Shown: one piece after another, positions 1 through 8,032 of the stretch
Numbering within the stretch: the stretch's first letter is position 1
Layout: each line of letters opens with the position of its first letter
NCBI GenBank assembly: GCA_017560985.1
Contig: JAFZDX010000064.1
Span: 1-60,037, forward strand
Direction of reading: 5' to 3'
Source of the DNA: Oscillospiraceae bacterium
Lineage (GTDB): Bacteria; Bacillota; Clostridia; Oscillospirales; Ruminococcaceae
Length of the DNA stretch: 60,037 nt
Made by a program: the position numbers and the translations under genes
Notes under the pieces: model-generated
Database searches by the model: none
The model's input: the letters and a program-made list of their open reading frames with translations, nothing else
What the model was told of the DNA's origin: nothing

Positions 1-406
1 CTACCTGACAAAGAAAGCTGGCTTCCTGGGCGTTTCCGGTATCTCCAGCGACTGCCGTGACATCGAAGTTGCAGCAGAACAGGGCGATGAAAAAGCTAAA
101 CTGGTTCTGGATATGTACTTCTACCAGCTGCAGAAATTCGTTGGCAGCTACACAGCAGCTATGAACGGTCTTGATGTGATGGTATTTACAGCAGGTATCG
201 GTGAAAACTCTGCAAACGTTCGTGAAGGCGTATGTGAAGGTCTGGGCTACTTCGGCGTAGAAATCGACAAAGAACAGAACAAAAAACGTGGTATGGCTAT
301 CAACGATATCACAGGTCCTAACTCTAAAGTTAAAGTTCTGGTTGTTGCTACAAACGAAGAACTTATGATTGCTCGTGACACAATGAACGTTGTTAACGCA
401 AAATAA
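1..406 (+). CDS. ackA: Acetate kinase, C-terminal part (5' end outside window)
   Basis: The frame is open from base 2 and ends at a TAA, giving the last 134 residues of acetate kinase, the cytoplasmic enzyme that makes ATP and acetate from acetyl phosphate. The family motif VFTAGIGENS, part of the ASKHA nucleotide-binding fold, is present, followed by the usual VREGVCEGLGYFGV helix and the VVATNEELMIARDT end. Length and end point fit a full-size C-terminus; only the N-terminal two-thirds lie outside the window. A strong hairpin terminator follows at once. A PduL-type phosphotransacylase is encoded about 31 kb away and could supply acetyl phosphate. Identification is firm. Confidence 0.95.
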   Translation, partial: YLTKKAGFLGVSGISSDCRDIEVAAEQGDEKAKLVLDMYFYQLQKFVGSYTAAMNGLDVMVFTAGIGENSANVREGVCEGLGYFGVEIDKEQNKKRGMAINDITGPNSKVKVLVVATNEELMIARDTMNVVNAK

Positions 407-426
407 TCAGCAAACTACATAAAATC

Positions 427-456
427 AATGCGGTGAGGTAACTCACCGCATTTTTT
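427..456 (+). terminator. Rho-independent terminator of ackA
   Basis: A perfect 11-bp stem (AATGCGGTGAG / CTCACCGCATT) with a GTAA loop runs into a T tract, 20 bases after the ackA stop. Confidence 0.92.
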
Positions 457-566
457 CGTTTAAGAAGTTATTTATATGTAATAGTTGTATTGGTATAGAA
501 GGTGTTTATGGCCTTTAAAAGCAGATTTTTTTGAATTTATTTACTTGTGAAAAACTGATATAGAGT

Positions 567-1448
567 TTATATATCCACGCCAAGAATAGCCTTTGCCGCT
601 ACACCTACAAAGAAAGAAATTACAGCAACACTGATACTTATAATTGCCATTTCTGCAAATCTCGATTTGAATGGCTGGTCCTGGGCCACTGATGTGTAAT
701 ATGTAAAGCCGGCAATAATCAGTATTACTGTCAGCATCATAAGACCCAGTGCCAGTATGTACTGGCTGTTGCCAAGAAGCAGGTATGGCAGAATCAGCAA
801 TACTACAGTAACCAGATAGGCTGTACCTGTGTACGCACAGGATTTCAAAGCATCATCTCTGCCTTCGCTTTTAGCTGCCAGAAATTCACTGGAAGCCATG
901 GAGAAAGTGGCAGAAATACCGATGATAAGACCTGAAAGGGCAATCAGTCTTGTGTTTTGCATGGCAAATGTAAAACCTGCCAAAGAGCCTGTCAGCTCAA
1001 CCAGGGCATCGTTAAGCCCCAATACCATACTGCCTACATACTGCAGTCTTTCTTCATCCAGCATATTCAGCAGAGCATTTTCGTGTTCTTCTTCCTGCTG
1101 ACGTATTATAATACTTTCTTCCACTTCCTTTGCCAGTTTGTCATACTCTTCCTGTGAATTTTCTTCACCGCGTTCCATAAGTTTTACTGCAAAAGTAAAC
1201 CCAAATATTCTTGCCAGCATTTTATATTTAAATATCTTGAATTTTTCGGGCTGCATTTCAATGCCTGTATATTTTTTCCATATTTCATAATGGGCTTTTT
1301 CTTCTTTTGCCAGACGCATAAGAGTTTGTCTGTTTTCTTCGCCCTTGGCAAACTTTGCTATTTCTTCATATATTACACTTTCAGTAAGTTCGCTTTGCTG
1401 CATTCTTTTTATTATTGCCATAGAATCGGCAGATATATTTTTAATCAT
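567..1448 (-). CDS. Ferritin-like/VIT1 fusion, putative iron or manganese transporter
   Basis: A 293-residue protein with an N-terminal ferritin-like (rubrerythrin-type) helical domain, about residues 10-130, joined to a VIT1/CCC1-family membrane domain. Likely metal ligands are in the EEIAKFAKGEE, KEEKAHYE (about 47-55) and EEEHE (about 119-123) stretches. The membrane part opens with GLNDALVELTG, the CCC1/VIT hallmark, and has about five hydrophobic segments. Relatives move Fe2+ or Mn2+ across membranes, with the ferritin-like part binding or oxidising the metal. I start at the internal ATG at 1448 because AAGGAGG lies 8 bases upstream; the open frame runs 34 codons further without another site. 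It is divergent from a DegV gene. Confidence 0.85.
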   Translation of the reverse strand: MIKNISADSMAIIKRMQQSELTESVIYEEIAKFAKGEENRQTLMRLAKEEKAHYEIWKKYTGIEMQPEKFKIFKYKMLARIFGFTFAVKLMERGEENSQEEYDKLAKEVEESIIIRQQEEEHENALLNMLDEERLQYVGSMVLGLNDALVELTGSLAGFTFAMQNTRLIALSGLIIGISATFSMASSEFLAAKSEGRDDALKSCAYTGTAYLVTVVLLILPYLLLGNSQYILALGLMMLTVILIIAGFTYYTSVAQDQPFKSRFAEMAIISISVAVISFFVGVAAKAILGVDI

Positions 1449-1493
1449 TACATTTTCCTCCTTATTTGTAATATTTTGTAATTCCTTAATGAT

Positions 1494-1522
1494 ATTATAT
1501 ATCAGTAAGCATAAATTTGCAA
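1494..1522 (-). promoter_or_regulatory. Promoter of the ferritin-VIT gene
   Basis: On the minus strand TTGCAA (1522-1517) and TATAAT (1499-1494) are separated by 17 bp, a standard vegetative sigma promoter about 45 bases before the start codon. Confidence 0.7.
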
Positions 1523-1551
1523 TAGTAAAATAATAATTTTTTTCGAACATA

Positions 1552-1580
1552 TTGCAAACACAAAAAATATATGGTATTAT
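1552..1580 (+). promoter_or_regulatory. Promoter of first DegV gene
   Basis: TTGCAA (1552-1557), 17-bp spacer, TATTAT (1575-1580) with an extended -10 TGG just before it. Confidence 0.65.
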
Positions 1581-1636
1581 TTATTTTGTAATTTGGTTTT
1601 TAAAACTATAAGATGAAAAGAAAAGGAAATTTAGAT

Positions 1637-2503
1637 ATGGTTAAAATTACTACTGATACAACTTCAATGTACACAGTCAGCGAAGGTAAAGCTATGGGTA
1701 TCGACCTGGTACCAATGACACTTATCGCGGGCGATAAATCTTACAGAGAAATCGAAGAAATCAATGTTGACGAACTTAAAGAACTTATCGAAGCAGGCGT
1801 AAAACTTACAACTTCACAGCCTGCAGTTGGCGAAGTAATGGATCTGTTTGAACAGGCCAGCGAAGAAACACCTATCCTTCACATCACAATGGGGGCAAAC
1901 TTCTCCGGTGCTTACTCATCTGCCTGTGCTGTAAAAGAAATGATGGATGATGACATCAAAGACTTTATTACAGTTTATGAATCAGGTACAGTTTGTGGTA
2001 TCAACTGGGCTATGGTAAACATCGCAAAAGATATGGCTGACAAAGGTCACACAGTTGAAGAAATCGTAAAAGTTCTGGACCACATCAAAGCAAACGACAG
2101 AAACAATATGCTTCCACAGGACTTCGCAATGGTACAGCGCGGTGGCCGTGTTTCAGAAGAAGAAAGAAAACTGGACCCATCACTGAACATCGTTCCTGTT
2201 CTTGCTTTCAATGAAGACAGAAGCAGATTCATTTCCCTGGGTATTATGCCTACACTGAAACCAGCTATCGAAAAAGTTATTGAAGAATTCAAAAACTCTG
2301 GTGTTGACGGCAAATACTTTATTACTATCGCTCAGTCTTACTGTATGGAAGATGCCCAGATGGCAAAAGCTATGCTGGATGAAGCATTCCCAGATTGCTC
2401 TAAAAAAATCTTTACACTGACACCTGTATTTACAGTACAGTCCGGTACAAGATGCGTTTCTATCCAGGCATTCCTTGACCCAGCTAAAAATGAACTTTAT
2501 TAA
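1637..2503 (+). CDS. DegV family (FakB-like) fatty-acid-binding protein 1
   Basis: A 288-residue DegV-family protein. Family members bind a fatty acid in the cytoplasm and, where a FakA kinase exists, present it for phosphorylation. Visible family motifs are TTDTTS at the N-terminus, TTSQPAVGE (about 58-66) and FSGAYSSA (about 89-96), then the C-terminal VFTVQSGTRC. I take the ATG at 1637 as start, as MVKITTDT is the normal family N-terminus; an upstream in-frame ATG at 1613 would add eight charged residues. A paralogue follows about 200 bp downstream with its own promoter. No FakA lies in the window, so the fatty-acid role is by family only. Confidence 0.88.
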   Translation: MVKITTDTTSMYTVSEGKAMGIDLVPMTLIAGDKSYREIEEINVDELKELIEAGVKLTTSQPAVGEVMDLFEQASEETPILHITMGANFSGAYSSACAVKEMMDDDIKDFITVYESGTVCGINWAMVNIAKDMADKGHTVEEIVKVLDHIKANDRNNMLPQDFAMVQRGGRVSEEERKLDPSLNIVPVLAFNEDRSRFISLGIMPTLKPAIEKVIEEFKNSGVDGKYFITIAQSYCMEDAQMAKAMLDEAFPDCSKKIFTLTPVFTVQSGTRCVSIQAFLDPAKNELY

Positions 2504-2577
2504 TTATTTGGTGCATAAGCAATAAAACTATAAATTGTTATAGTATCTGTAAGCTGAAATACATAAAGTATATAGCC

Positions 2578-2612
2578 AAAACCAGCCCGGGTATTCCCAG
2601 TGCTGGTTTTGA
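2578..2612 (+). terminator. Terminator between the two DegV genes
   Basis: AAAACCAGC / GCTGGTTTT stem with an inner GGG/CCC pairing and a short T tract. Confidence 0.7.
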
Positions 2613-2633
2613 TTTAAAAATTACTGAATAGAA

Positions 2634-2662
2634 TTGCATAAGTAATTCTTTTATGTTATATT
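2634..2662 (+). promoter_or_regulatory. Promoter of second DegV gene
   Basis: TTGCAT (2634-2639), 17-bp spacer, TATATT (2657-2662) with an extended TGT. Confidence 0.6.
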
Positions 2663-2715
2663 AAAAATAGCATAATTTAATATTATAAGTATTATCTCAT
2701 AAAGGAAGAAAAAGT

Positions 2716-3564
2716 ATGGTAAGAATTTTTACAGACACATCCTCATTGTTTACACCTGCACAGGGCAGGGAAATGGGTTTTGATGTTGCTCCACTCACAG
2801 TAACTATTGCAGAAAAAACATACCGTGAAAGAGAAGAAATCGAAACACCAGAATTTATTAATATTATTAACCAGGGCCATCTGCCTACATCATCACAGCC
2901 TTCTCCAGCTGACCTTATGGCTGTTTACGAAAAAGCTACAGCTGAAGAACCTGTATTACATATCACAATCACAGACGGTCTTTCCGGGGCATACCAGTCT
3001 GCCTGCGGTGTTCGTGAAATGATGGACAACAAAGAATTCATCACAGTTTTCAACTCAGGTTCGCTTTGCGGTCCACAGTGGACTATAGTTAGAAAAGCTA
3101 TCGAAATGGCAAAGGCTGGCGCTACAATGGAAGAAATCGTAACTCAGCTGGAATATCTGAAGGCAAATGATAAATCTTTCCTTATTCCACAGGACTTTGA
3201 TTATCTGCGCCGTGGCGGCCGTCTTACACCGGCAGCTGCAAAGGTTGGCAGTCTGTTGCGTCTGGTTCCTCTTATGACACAGACAGCAGATGACAGACAG
3301 CTGGAAAAAGCTGGTCTTTGCCGCAGCTTCGCTAAAGCAGTGGAAAAATGTATTGAAACATTCCACAAAATTGGCGTTGGCGAAAAACATATGATTATGA
3401 TCAGCCATGCAATGAATCTGGCAGAAGCTAACCAGGCAAAAGAAATGCTGGCAAAAGAATTCCCAGCATGCCGTATTGATGTTGTTGACCTTACACCAGC
3501 TTTCACAACACAGGGTGGTCCACGTTGTGTTGCTATTCAGTCTATGATTGATATTGAAAAATAA
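2716..3564 (+). CDS. DegV family (FakB-like) fatty-acid-binding protein 2
   Basis: A 282-residue paralogue of the preceding gene. It has the same order of motifs: FTDTSS near the start, PTSSQPSPAD in place of TTSQPAVGE, LSGAYQSA, a RRGGR segment and a C-terminal FTTQGGPRCVAIQ. GGAAG lies just before the ATG. Each of the pair has its own promoter and terminator, so they can be expressed separately. In characterised FakB sets, paralogues differ in preference for saturated or unsaturated chains; whether that holds here cannot be read from the sequence. Confidence 0.88.
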   Translation: MVRIFTDTSSLFTPAQGREMGFDVAPLTVTIAEKTYREREEIETPEFINIINQGHLPTSSQPSPADLMAVYEKATAEEPVLHITITDGLSGAYQSACGVREMMDNKEFITVFNSGSLCGPQWTIVRKAIEMAKAGATMEEIVTQLEYLKANDKSFLIPQDFDYLRRGGRLTPAAAKVGSLLRLVPLMTQTADDRQLEKAGLCRSFAKAVEKCIETFHKIGVGEKHMIMISHAMNLAEANQAKEMLAKEFPACRIDVVDLTPAFTTQGGPRCVAIQSMIDIEK

Positions 3565-3572
3565 TCGTTATA

Positions 3573-3603
3573 TTCCCCCGGTGATACCGGGGGAATTTTT
3601 TTT
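3573..3603 (+). terminator. Terminator of second DegV gene
   Basis: TTCCCCCGGT-GAT-ACCGGGGGAA stem-loop followed by eight T. Confidence 0.93.
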
Positions 3604-3623
3604 GAGAAAATTCAAAAAAGTTG

Positions 3624-3652
3624 TTGACAAAACTCTTTTTCTGTAGTATACT
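3624..3652 (+). promoter_or_regulatory. Consensus promoter of tRNA-Ser
   Basis: TTGACA (3624-3629), exactly 17 bp, TATACT (3647-3652), about 20 bases before the mature tRNA 5' end. Near-perfect match, as expected for a stable RNA. Confidence 0.85.
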
Positions 3653-3671
3653 AATCAAGCGTTAAACACAC

Positions 3672-3762
3672 GGAGAGATGTCTGAGTGGTTTAAGGTGCT
3701 CGCCTGGAACGCGGGTGTGCGGTAATTCCGCACCGGGGGTTCAAATCCCCCTCTCTCCGCCA
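3672..3762 (+). tRNA. tRNA-Ser(GGA), CCA encoded
   Basis: Acceptor GGAGAGA pairs with TCTCTCC; the anticodon stem CTCGC/GCGGG carries loop CTGGAAC, giving anticodon GGA (serine UCC/UCU). There is a long class II variable arm (GTGCGG/CCGCAC) and a T arm GGGGG-TTCAAAT-CCCCC. Discriminator G and a genomically encoded CCA end the gene. It is preceded by a consensus promoter and followed directly by a terminator, so it is a single-gene unit. Confidence 0.96.
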
Positions 3763-3777
3763 GAACAACCTGTTATC
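3753..3777 (+). repeat. 25-bp direct repeat, copy 1 (tRNA-Ser 3' end)
   Basis: The last ten bases of tRNA-Ser including CCA, plus the first arm of the following terminator. An identical 25-mer recurs at 3948-3972, period 195 bp. Confidence 0.9.
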
Positions 3778-3799
3778 AAAGATAACAGGTTGTTTTTTT
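3764..3799 (+). terminator. Terminator of tRNA-Ser
   Basis: A 14-bp perfect stem AACAACCTGTTATC / GATAACAGGTTGTT with an AAA loop and T tract, starting two bases after the CCA. Confidence 0.93.
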
Positions 3800-3947
3800 A
3801 TGTAATCTGAAGGGGATTTGAACAAATCCCAGCCCTGGAAAGTTATCGGCGCATACCTCGATGGACTAAAGTCCACCTCGTCTGCTTGTAACTTTCCCTT
3901 CCTCCGCCTCCCTTTATCTGCCACCGGCAGCGGTCGGCTTTGTCACC

Positions 3948-3972
3948 CTCTCCGCCAGAACAACCTGTTATC
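3948..3972 (+). repeat. 25-bp direct repeat, copy 2
   Basis: Identical to 3753-3777. It is followed by a decayed version of the tRNA terminator (GTTATC-TAT-GATAAC with a bulged base, then seven T). No tRNA body precedes it. Confidence 0.9.
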
Positions 3973-4047
3973 TATGATAACGGTTTTTTTGCGCATAAAA
4001 CAACCAGATTGTCCTTCAAATAAATAAAATGCATATAATATAAATGA

Positions 4048-4081
4048 GTGGCTGTTATGGTAGGTTTACCATAACAGCCAC
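4048..4081. terminator. Orphan 15-bp perfect hairpin, possible terminator
   Basis: GTGGCTGTTATGGTA / TACCATAACAGCCAC with a GGTT loop. The T tract is weak on both strands, and there is no gene directly upstream on either strand that needs it. Confidence 0.5.
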
Positions 4082-4290
4082 ATTGATTTTTATTTAACAA
4101 ATTTTATAACAATTTACGATAATGTTAAATACATTTGTGCAAGTTGACTATAAAAATTACTATATATTTGTTAAAAATGATATTAAATAAATTAAGCAAT
4201 TAAAAGCAAAACTTTAATTAAATAAATGAAATGCTTTAAAAGGGTAATTAAATTACTTGTGTAAACTATTTTTATTATTTTTTTCTTAAT

Positions 4291-4319
4291 TTGAAAAAAT
4301 ATATTTACATAACTATAAT
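4291..4319 (+). promoter_or_regulatory. Promoter of aspA-malic enzyme
   Basis: TTGAAA (4291-4296), 17 bp, TATAAT (4314-4319), leaving a leader of about 65 bases before the aspA start. Confidence 0.75.
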
Positions 4320-4391
4320 ACTTTGATAGAATAAAAATAACAAAAAGTCTCTTGATAAGAGCATTTTATATGAATTTATGGAGGAAAAATT

Positions 4392-5783
4392 ATGAACTAT
4401 CGTTTAGAAAGCGACTCAGTAGGCGAAAAACAGGTACCTATCGACGCATACTATGGCGTACAGACTCTTCGCGCATTTGAAAACTTCAATATCACAGGCA
4501 GAAAACAGCCTGCAGTTATTGTAGAATCCCTGGCAGAAATCAAAAAAGCTTGTGCTATCACAAACAAAAAAGCTAATGACGTTCCAGCAGAAATTGCTGA
4601 TGCTATCGTAGCAGCATGTGATGACATCCTGGCAGGTCTTTTCCACGACCAGTTTATTACAGACCCTATCCAGGGTGGTGCAGGCACATCCACAAACATG
4701 AACGCAAACGAAGTAATAGCAAACATTGCTCTTGAAAAACTGGGCAAAGAAAAAGGCGACTACAAATTCTGTCATCCAAACGACCATGTAAACAACGCTC
4801 AGTCCACAAACGACGTTTACCCAACAGCTCTCAAACTTGCTATCTACAAAACAGGTCTGAAACTGCTGGCTAAACTGGATGAACTGGATGCAGCTCTTAT
4901 GGAAAAAGCTGACGAATTCAAAGACATCCTGAAAATCGGCCGTACACAGCTGATGGACGCAGTGCCAATCACTCTTGGTCAGGAATTCAAAGCATACGCT
5001 TCAGCTGTAAAACGTGGCAAACGCATTATCAAAGCTGCTCTGGAAGAAATGAAAACTGTAAATATGGCTGCTACAGCTATCGGTACAGGTATCAACACAA
5101 GTGAATACTTCTTCCACCACATTGTTGAAGACCTGGCAGAAGTTACAGGTATCGACCTTGTTCAGGCTGAAGATATGGTTGACGGCACACAGAACATCGA
5201 TGCATTCTCTGTTGTTTCCGGCGCTCTGAAAACAATGGCAATCGCTCTGTCCAAAATGGCAAACGACATCCGTCTTATGAACGGTGGTCCAAAAGCTGGT
5301 CTTGGCGAAATCACAATCCCTGCAAAACAGAATGGTTCTTCCATCATGCCAGGTAAAATCAACCCTGTTATCCCAGAAGTTCTCAACCAGTGCTGCTTTG
5401 GCGTTATCGGCAACGATATGACAGTTACTATGGCTTGCGAAGCTGGTCAGCTGGAACTCAACGCATTCGAACCAGTTGTATTCGACAGAATCTATGATTC
5501 TATGAATATGCTTATGAACGGCGTTGACACATTTATCGTAAACTGCGTAAAAGGCATCGTAGCAAACGAAGACAAATGTCACGACCTGCTTTACAACTCC
5601 ACAGGTTTCGTTACAGCTCTGTGCCCAGTTCTCGGTTACAAAAAATCTGCTGAAATCGCAAAAGACTTCCTGAAAAACGGCACACCAATCGTTGAAGGTG
5701 CTCTTGCAGCAGGTCTTACACAGGAACAGCTGGATGAAATGCTGAACCCAGACAAACTTGCACGTCAGTTTGAAAAGAAATAA
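4392..5783 (+). CDS. aspA: Aspartate ammonia-lyase
   Basis: A 463-residue member of the fumarase/aspartase superfamily, close in length to E. coli AspA (about 478). It interconverts L-aspartate with fumarate and ammonia in the cytoplasm. The superfamily signature GSSIMPGKINP is at 315-325 with the catalytic serine in its loop; GGAGTSTNMNANE (95-107) and GRTQLMDA (183-190) are the other two active-site regions. The N-terminus (DAYYGVQTLRAFENF) resembles aspartase more than fumarase. GGAGG precedes the ATG by seven bases. It is followed after 27 bp by malic enzyme, so the pair can link aspartate to C4 acids and pyruvate. Class II fumarase is the alternative, judged less likely. Confidence 0.88.
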   Translation: MNYRLESDSVGEKQVPIDAYYGVQTLRAFENFNITGRKQPAVIVESLAEIKKACAITNKKANDVPAEIADAIVAACDDILAGLFHDQFITDPIQGGAGTSTNMNANEVIANIALEKLGKEKGDYKFCHPNDHVNNAQSTNDVYPTALKLAIYKTGLKLLAKLDELDAALMEKADEFKDILKIGRTQLMDAVPITLGQEFKAYASAVKRGKRIIKAALEEMKTVNMAATAIGTGINTSEYFFHHIVEDLAEVTGIDLVQAEDMVDGTQNIDAFSVVSGALKTMAIALSKMANDIRLMNGGPKAGLGEITIPAKQNGSSIMPGKINPVIPEVLNQCCFGVIGNDMTVTMACEAGQLELNAFEPVVFDRIYDSMNMLMNGVDTFIVNCVKGIVANEDKCHDLLYNSTGFVTALCPVLGYKKSAEIAKDFLKNGTPIVEGALAAGLTQEQLDEMLNPDKLARQFEKK

Positions 5784-5810
5784 TTTTTAAATAAAAGAAG
5801 GTAGACTATA

Positions 5811-6986
5811 ATGGATAAAAGAGAATTCGCTCTCCAGGCTCACAGAGACTGGAAAGGTAAAATCGAAGTTGTTTCCAGAGCAAAAGTAACAAACAGAGAA
5901 GAACTGGCTGTTGCTTACACACCGGGTGTTGCTGAACCTTGTGTTGAAATCCAGAAAGACGAAAGCCTTGCTTATGAATACACAAGAAAAGGTAACCTTG
6001 TTGCTGTTATCACAAACGGCACAGCTGTTCTTGGCCTTGGCGACATCGGCCCTGCAGCAGGTATGCCTGTTATGGAAGGCAAATGCGCACTGTTCAAAGA
6101 ATTTGCAGGCGTTGACGCATTCCCAATCTGTGTAGATTCCAAAGACCCAGATGAACTGGTTAACGTTATCTACAAAATCTCCAAATCTTTCGGCGGTATC
6201 AACCTGGAAGACATTGGCGCACCAACTTGTTTTGAAGTTGAACGCAGACTGAAAGAAATGTGTGATATTCCAGTATTCCACGATGACCAGCACGGTACAG
6301 CTATCGTTGTTTCTGCAGCTTTGCTGAACGCAGCAAAACTGAAAGGCAAAGATCCAAGCGAACTGAAAGTTGTTCTCAACGGCGCAGGCGCAGCAGGTAT
6401 CTCTATTGCCAAACTGCTTATCGACATCGGCTTTACAAATATGACTCTCTGCGACATCTTCGGCACAATTTACGAAGGTGGCCCTGCAAACACAGACGCT
6501 CAGAGAGAAATGGCTAAAATCACAAATAAAGAAAAACTGGCTGGCACACTGGCAGATGCTATGAAAGGCGCTGACGTATTTGTTGGCGTTTCCAAAGGCA
6601 ACCTGGTTAACGCAGAAATGGTTAAATCCATGAACGAAAAACCAGTTATCCTTGCTATGGCTAATCCAACACCAGAAATTATGCCTGACGTTGCTCTGGA
6701 AGCAGGTGCATACATTGTAGGTACAGGCCGTTCAGACTTCCCTAACCAGATCAACAACGTTCTTGTTTTCCCAGGTATCTTCAAAGGTGCTCTGGCTGTT
6801 CGTGCAACAGCTATCACAGAATCTATGAAAGTTGCAGCTGCTAAAGCTATCGCTTCTGTAGTTTCCGATGAAGAACTGAACCCTGAATACATCATCCCAG
6901 ACGTATTTGACCCACGTGTAGCAGACGTAGTAGCAAAAGCAGTTTCTGACGAAGCTATCCGTCTTGGTATTGCAAGAATCAAATAA
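5811..6986 (+). CDS. Malic enzyme, NAD(P)-dependent
   Basis: A 391-residue short-form bacterial malic enzyme, which decarboxylates malate to pyruvate with reduction of NAD(P). [10 protein letters not shown] at about 35-44 carries the catalytic tyrosine, Lys91 lies in [22 protein letters not shown] (156-163) binds metal, and GAGAAG (191-196) is the dinucleotide-binding loop. The end has the usual [16 protein letters not shown] tail. The size is that of the stand-alone form, without the phosphotransacetylase-like extension of MaeB. It shares a transcript with aspA. Cofactor preference cannot be judged by eye. Confidence 0.92.
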   Translation: MDKREFALQAHRDWKGKIEVVSRAKVTNREELAVAYTPGVAEPCVEIQKDESLAYEYTRKGNLVAVITNGTAVLGLGDIGPAAGMPVMEGKCALFKEFAGVDAFPICVDSKDPDELVNVIYKISKSFGGINLEDIGAPTCFEVERRLKEMCDIPVFHDDQHGTAIVVSAALLNAAKLKGKDPSELKVVLNGAGAAGISIAKLLIDIGFTNMTLCDIFGTIYEGGPANTDAQREMAKITNKEKLAGTLADAMKGADVFVGVSKGNLVNAEMVKSMNEKPVILAMANPTPEIMPDVALEAGAYIVGTGRSDFPNQINNVLVFPGIFKGALAVRATAITESMKVAAAKAIASVVSDEELNPEYIIPDVFDPRVADVVAKAVSDEAIRLGIARIK

Positions 6987-7000
6987 TTTCTCATTATATA

Positions 7001-7029
7001 AAGCAAGGCTGTTTTCAGCCTTGCTTTTC
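7001..7029 (+). terminator. Terminator of aspA-malic enzyme operon
   Basis: AAGCAAGGCTG / CAGCCTTGCTT with a TTTT loop and trailing T-rich sequence. Confidence 0.9.
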
Positions 7030-7058
7030 TTTTGCTTATAAATTACAATTATAATAGC

Positions 7059-7086
7059 GAAGGGGACGGCGTCCTCGACGTCCCGA
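7059..7086. repeat. GC-rich intergenic palindrome-like insert
   Basis: A GGGACG...CGTCCC inverted repeat with a GTCCTCGAC centre sits between AT-rich flanks, close before the radical SAM gene. It resembles short dispersed intergenic sequences seen in gut Clostridia, but this is the only copy I see in the window. Confidence 0.4.
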
Positions 7087-7112
7087 AATAACACTAAAAA
7101 CAGAGGACAAAC

Positions 7113-8021
7113 TTGAAAAAATTCAAAAAAATATATATCGAAATCACAAACCAGTGTAATCTTTCCTGTTCTTTCTGTCCAAAGACAAAAAGAAAATCAC
7201 ATTTTATGTCAGTGGAAGAATTTACACATATCATAAACGCTACCAAAGTCCAGGGTGAAAATTTCTATTTTCATGTTATGGGCGAACCTACTGCCCACCC
7301 ACATTTTGCAGATTTTCTTAAAATTGCAAAAGATAACGGCGTGAAAGTCAATATCACTACCAACGGAACATTGCTGGACAGGGTAGGGGATGCAATAATC
7401 GAAAATACTCCACGCAGTGTTTCTGTTTCAATGCACAGTTTTGAGGCAAATTCCCTGAATAAGGATATGATAGCGTATCTGGATAAGATTATGGATTTCT
7501 GTAGAAAATCCATTGGCAGCGGAATTACGGTGGAACTGCGCCTGTGGAATTTTGACAGGGAAAGTATCTATGACAAAAATAAGCTTAACGGACAGATAGT
7601 AGATTATCTGGAAGAACAATTAAGTCTTGACTTTGACCTGCGAAATGCAATTAATGCCAAGTTTGATGAAATGGAAACCAGTAACAGCCGCAAGTTTAAT
7701 TTCCGCCTTAAAGACAGAATCTTCCTTGGTATGGCACAGCATTTTGAATGGCCGGATATAAATAAAGCCGAAAGATACTGCGATGGATTCTGCTATGGCC
7801 TACGCAACCAGATTGCCATACTTGCCAGCGGCGATGTAGTACCTTGTTGTCTGGACAGCGAAGGCAATATTATTCTGGGGAACATCCATCAAAATTCCTT
7901 ACAGGAGATATTTGAAAGCGAAAGAGCCCAGGCTATCTATACAGGTTTTACCCACAGAAAGGCAGTGGAGCCACTTTGCCAGACCTGTGGTTATATGAAA
8001 ATGTACGATAAAAAGAAATAA
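7113..8021 (+). CDS. Radical SAM protein with SPASM-type C-terminus
   Basis: A 302-residue radical S-adenosylmethionine enzyme. The CxxxCxxC motif that binds the 4Fe-4S cluster is C15-N-L-S-C19-S-F-C22. The C-terminal quarter holds further cysteines (YCDGFCYG, VVPCCLDSEG, LCQTCGY) in the spacing of a SPASM/twitch auxiliary-cluster domain, around a conserved GDVVPCC...LGNI.....EIF pattern. The start is a TTG with AGAGGA just upstream; no ATG gives the motif its normal N-terminal position. Related proteins mature peptides or modify enzymes, but no precursor peptide is visible nearby. It is 11 bp upstream of an acetamidase-family gene and probably co-transcribed. The substrate is unknown. Confidence 0.85.
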   Translation: MKKFKKIYIEITNQCNLSCSFCPKTKRKSHFMSVEEFTHIINATKVQGENFYFHVMGEPTAHPHFADFLKIAKDNGVKVNITTNGTLLDRVGDAIIENTPRSVSVSMHSFEANSLNKDMIAYLDKIMDFCRKSIGSGITVELRLWNFDRESIYDKNKLNGQIVDYLEEQLSLDFDLRNAINAKFDEMETSNSRKFNFRLKDRIFLGMAQHFEWPDINKAERYCDGFCYGLRNQIAILASGDVVPCCLDSEGNIILGNIHQNSLQEIFESERAQAIYTGFTHRKAVEPLCQTCGYMKMYDKKK

Positions 8022-8032
8022 AGGAGAAGTTT

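Larger units (their letters stand above)
3800..4391. other. Gene-free region between tRNA-Ser and aspA
   Basis: The first half (about 3810-3990) is GC-richer than its surroundings and contains an antisense copy of the tRNA T-arm (GGGATTTGAAC near 3815), a GGACTAAAGTCC inverted repeat and a second copy of the tRNA 3' end with a degraded terminator. A 15-bp perfect hairpin lies at 4048-4081. From 4090 the sequence is very AT-rich and holds the aspA promoter. I see no coding frame worth calling; an open frame antisense to the tRNA is judged spurious. Confidence 0.7.

Noticed and set aside
3691..3924. 77-codon minus-strand frame over tRNA-Ser
   Set aside because: Its C-terminal half is the reverse complement of the tRNA, the common spurious EGDLNPR-type product; no ribosome binding site.
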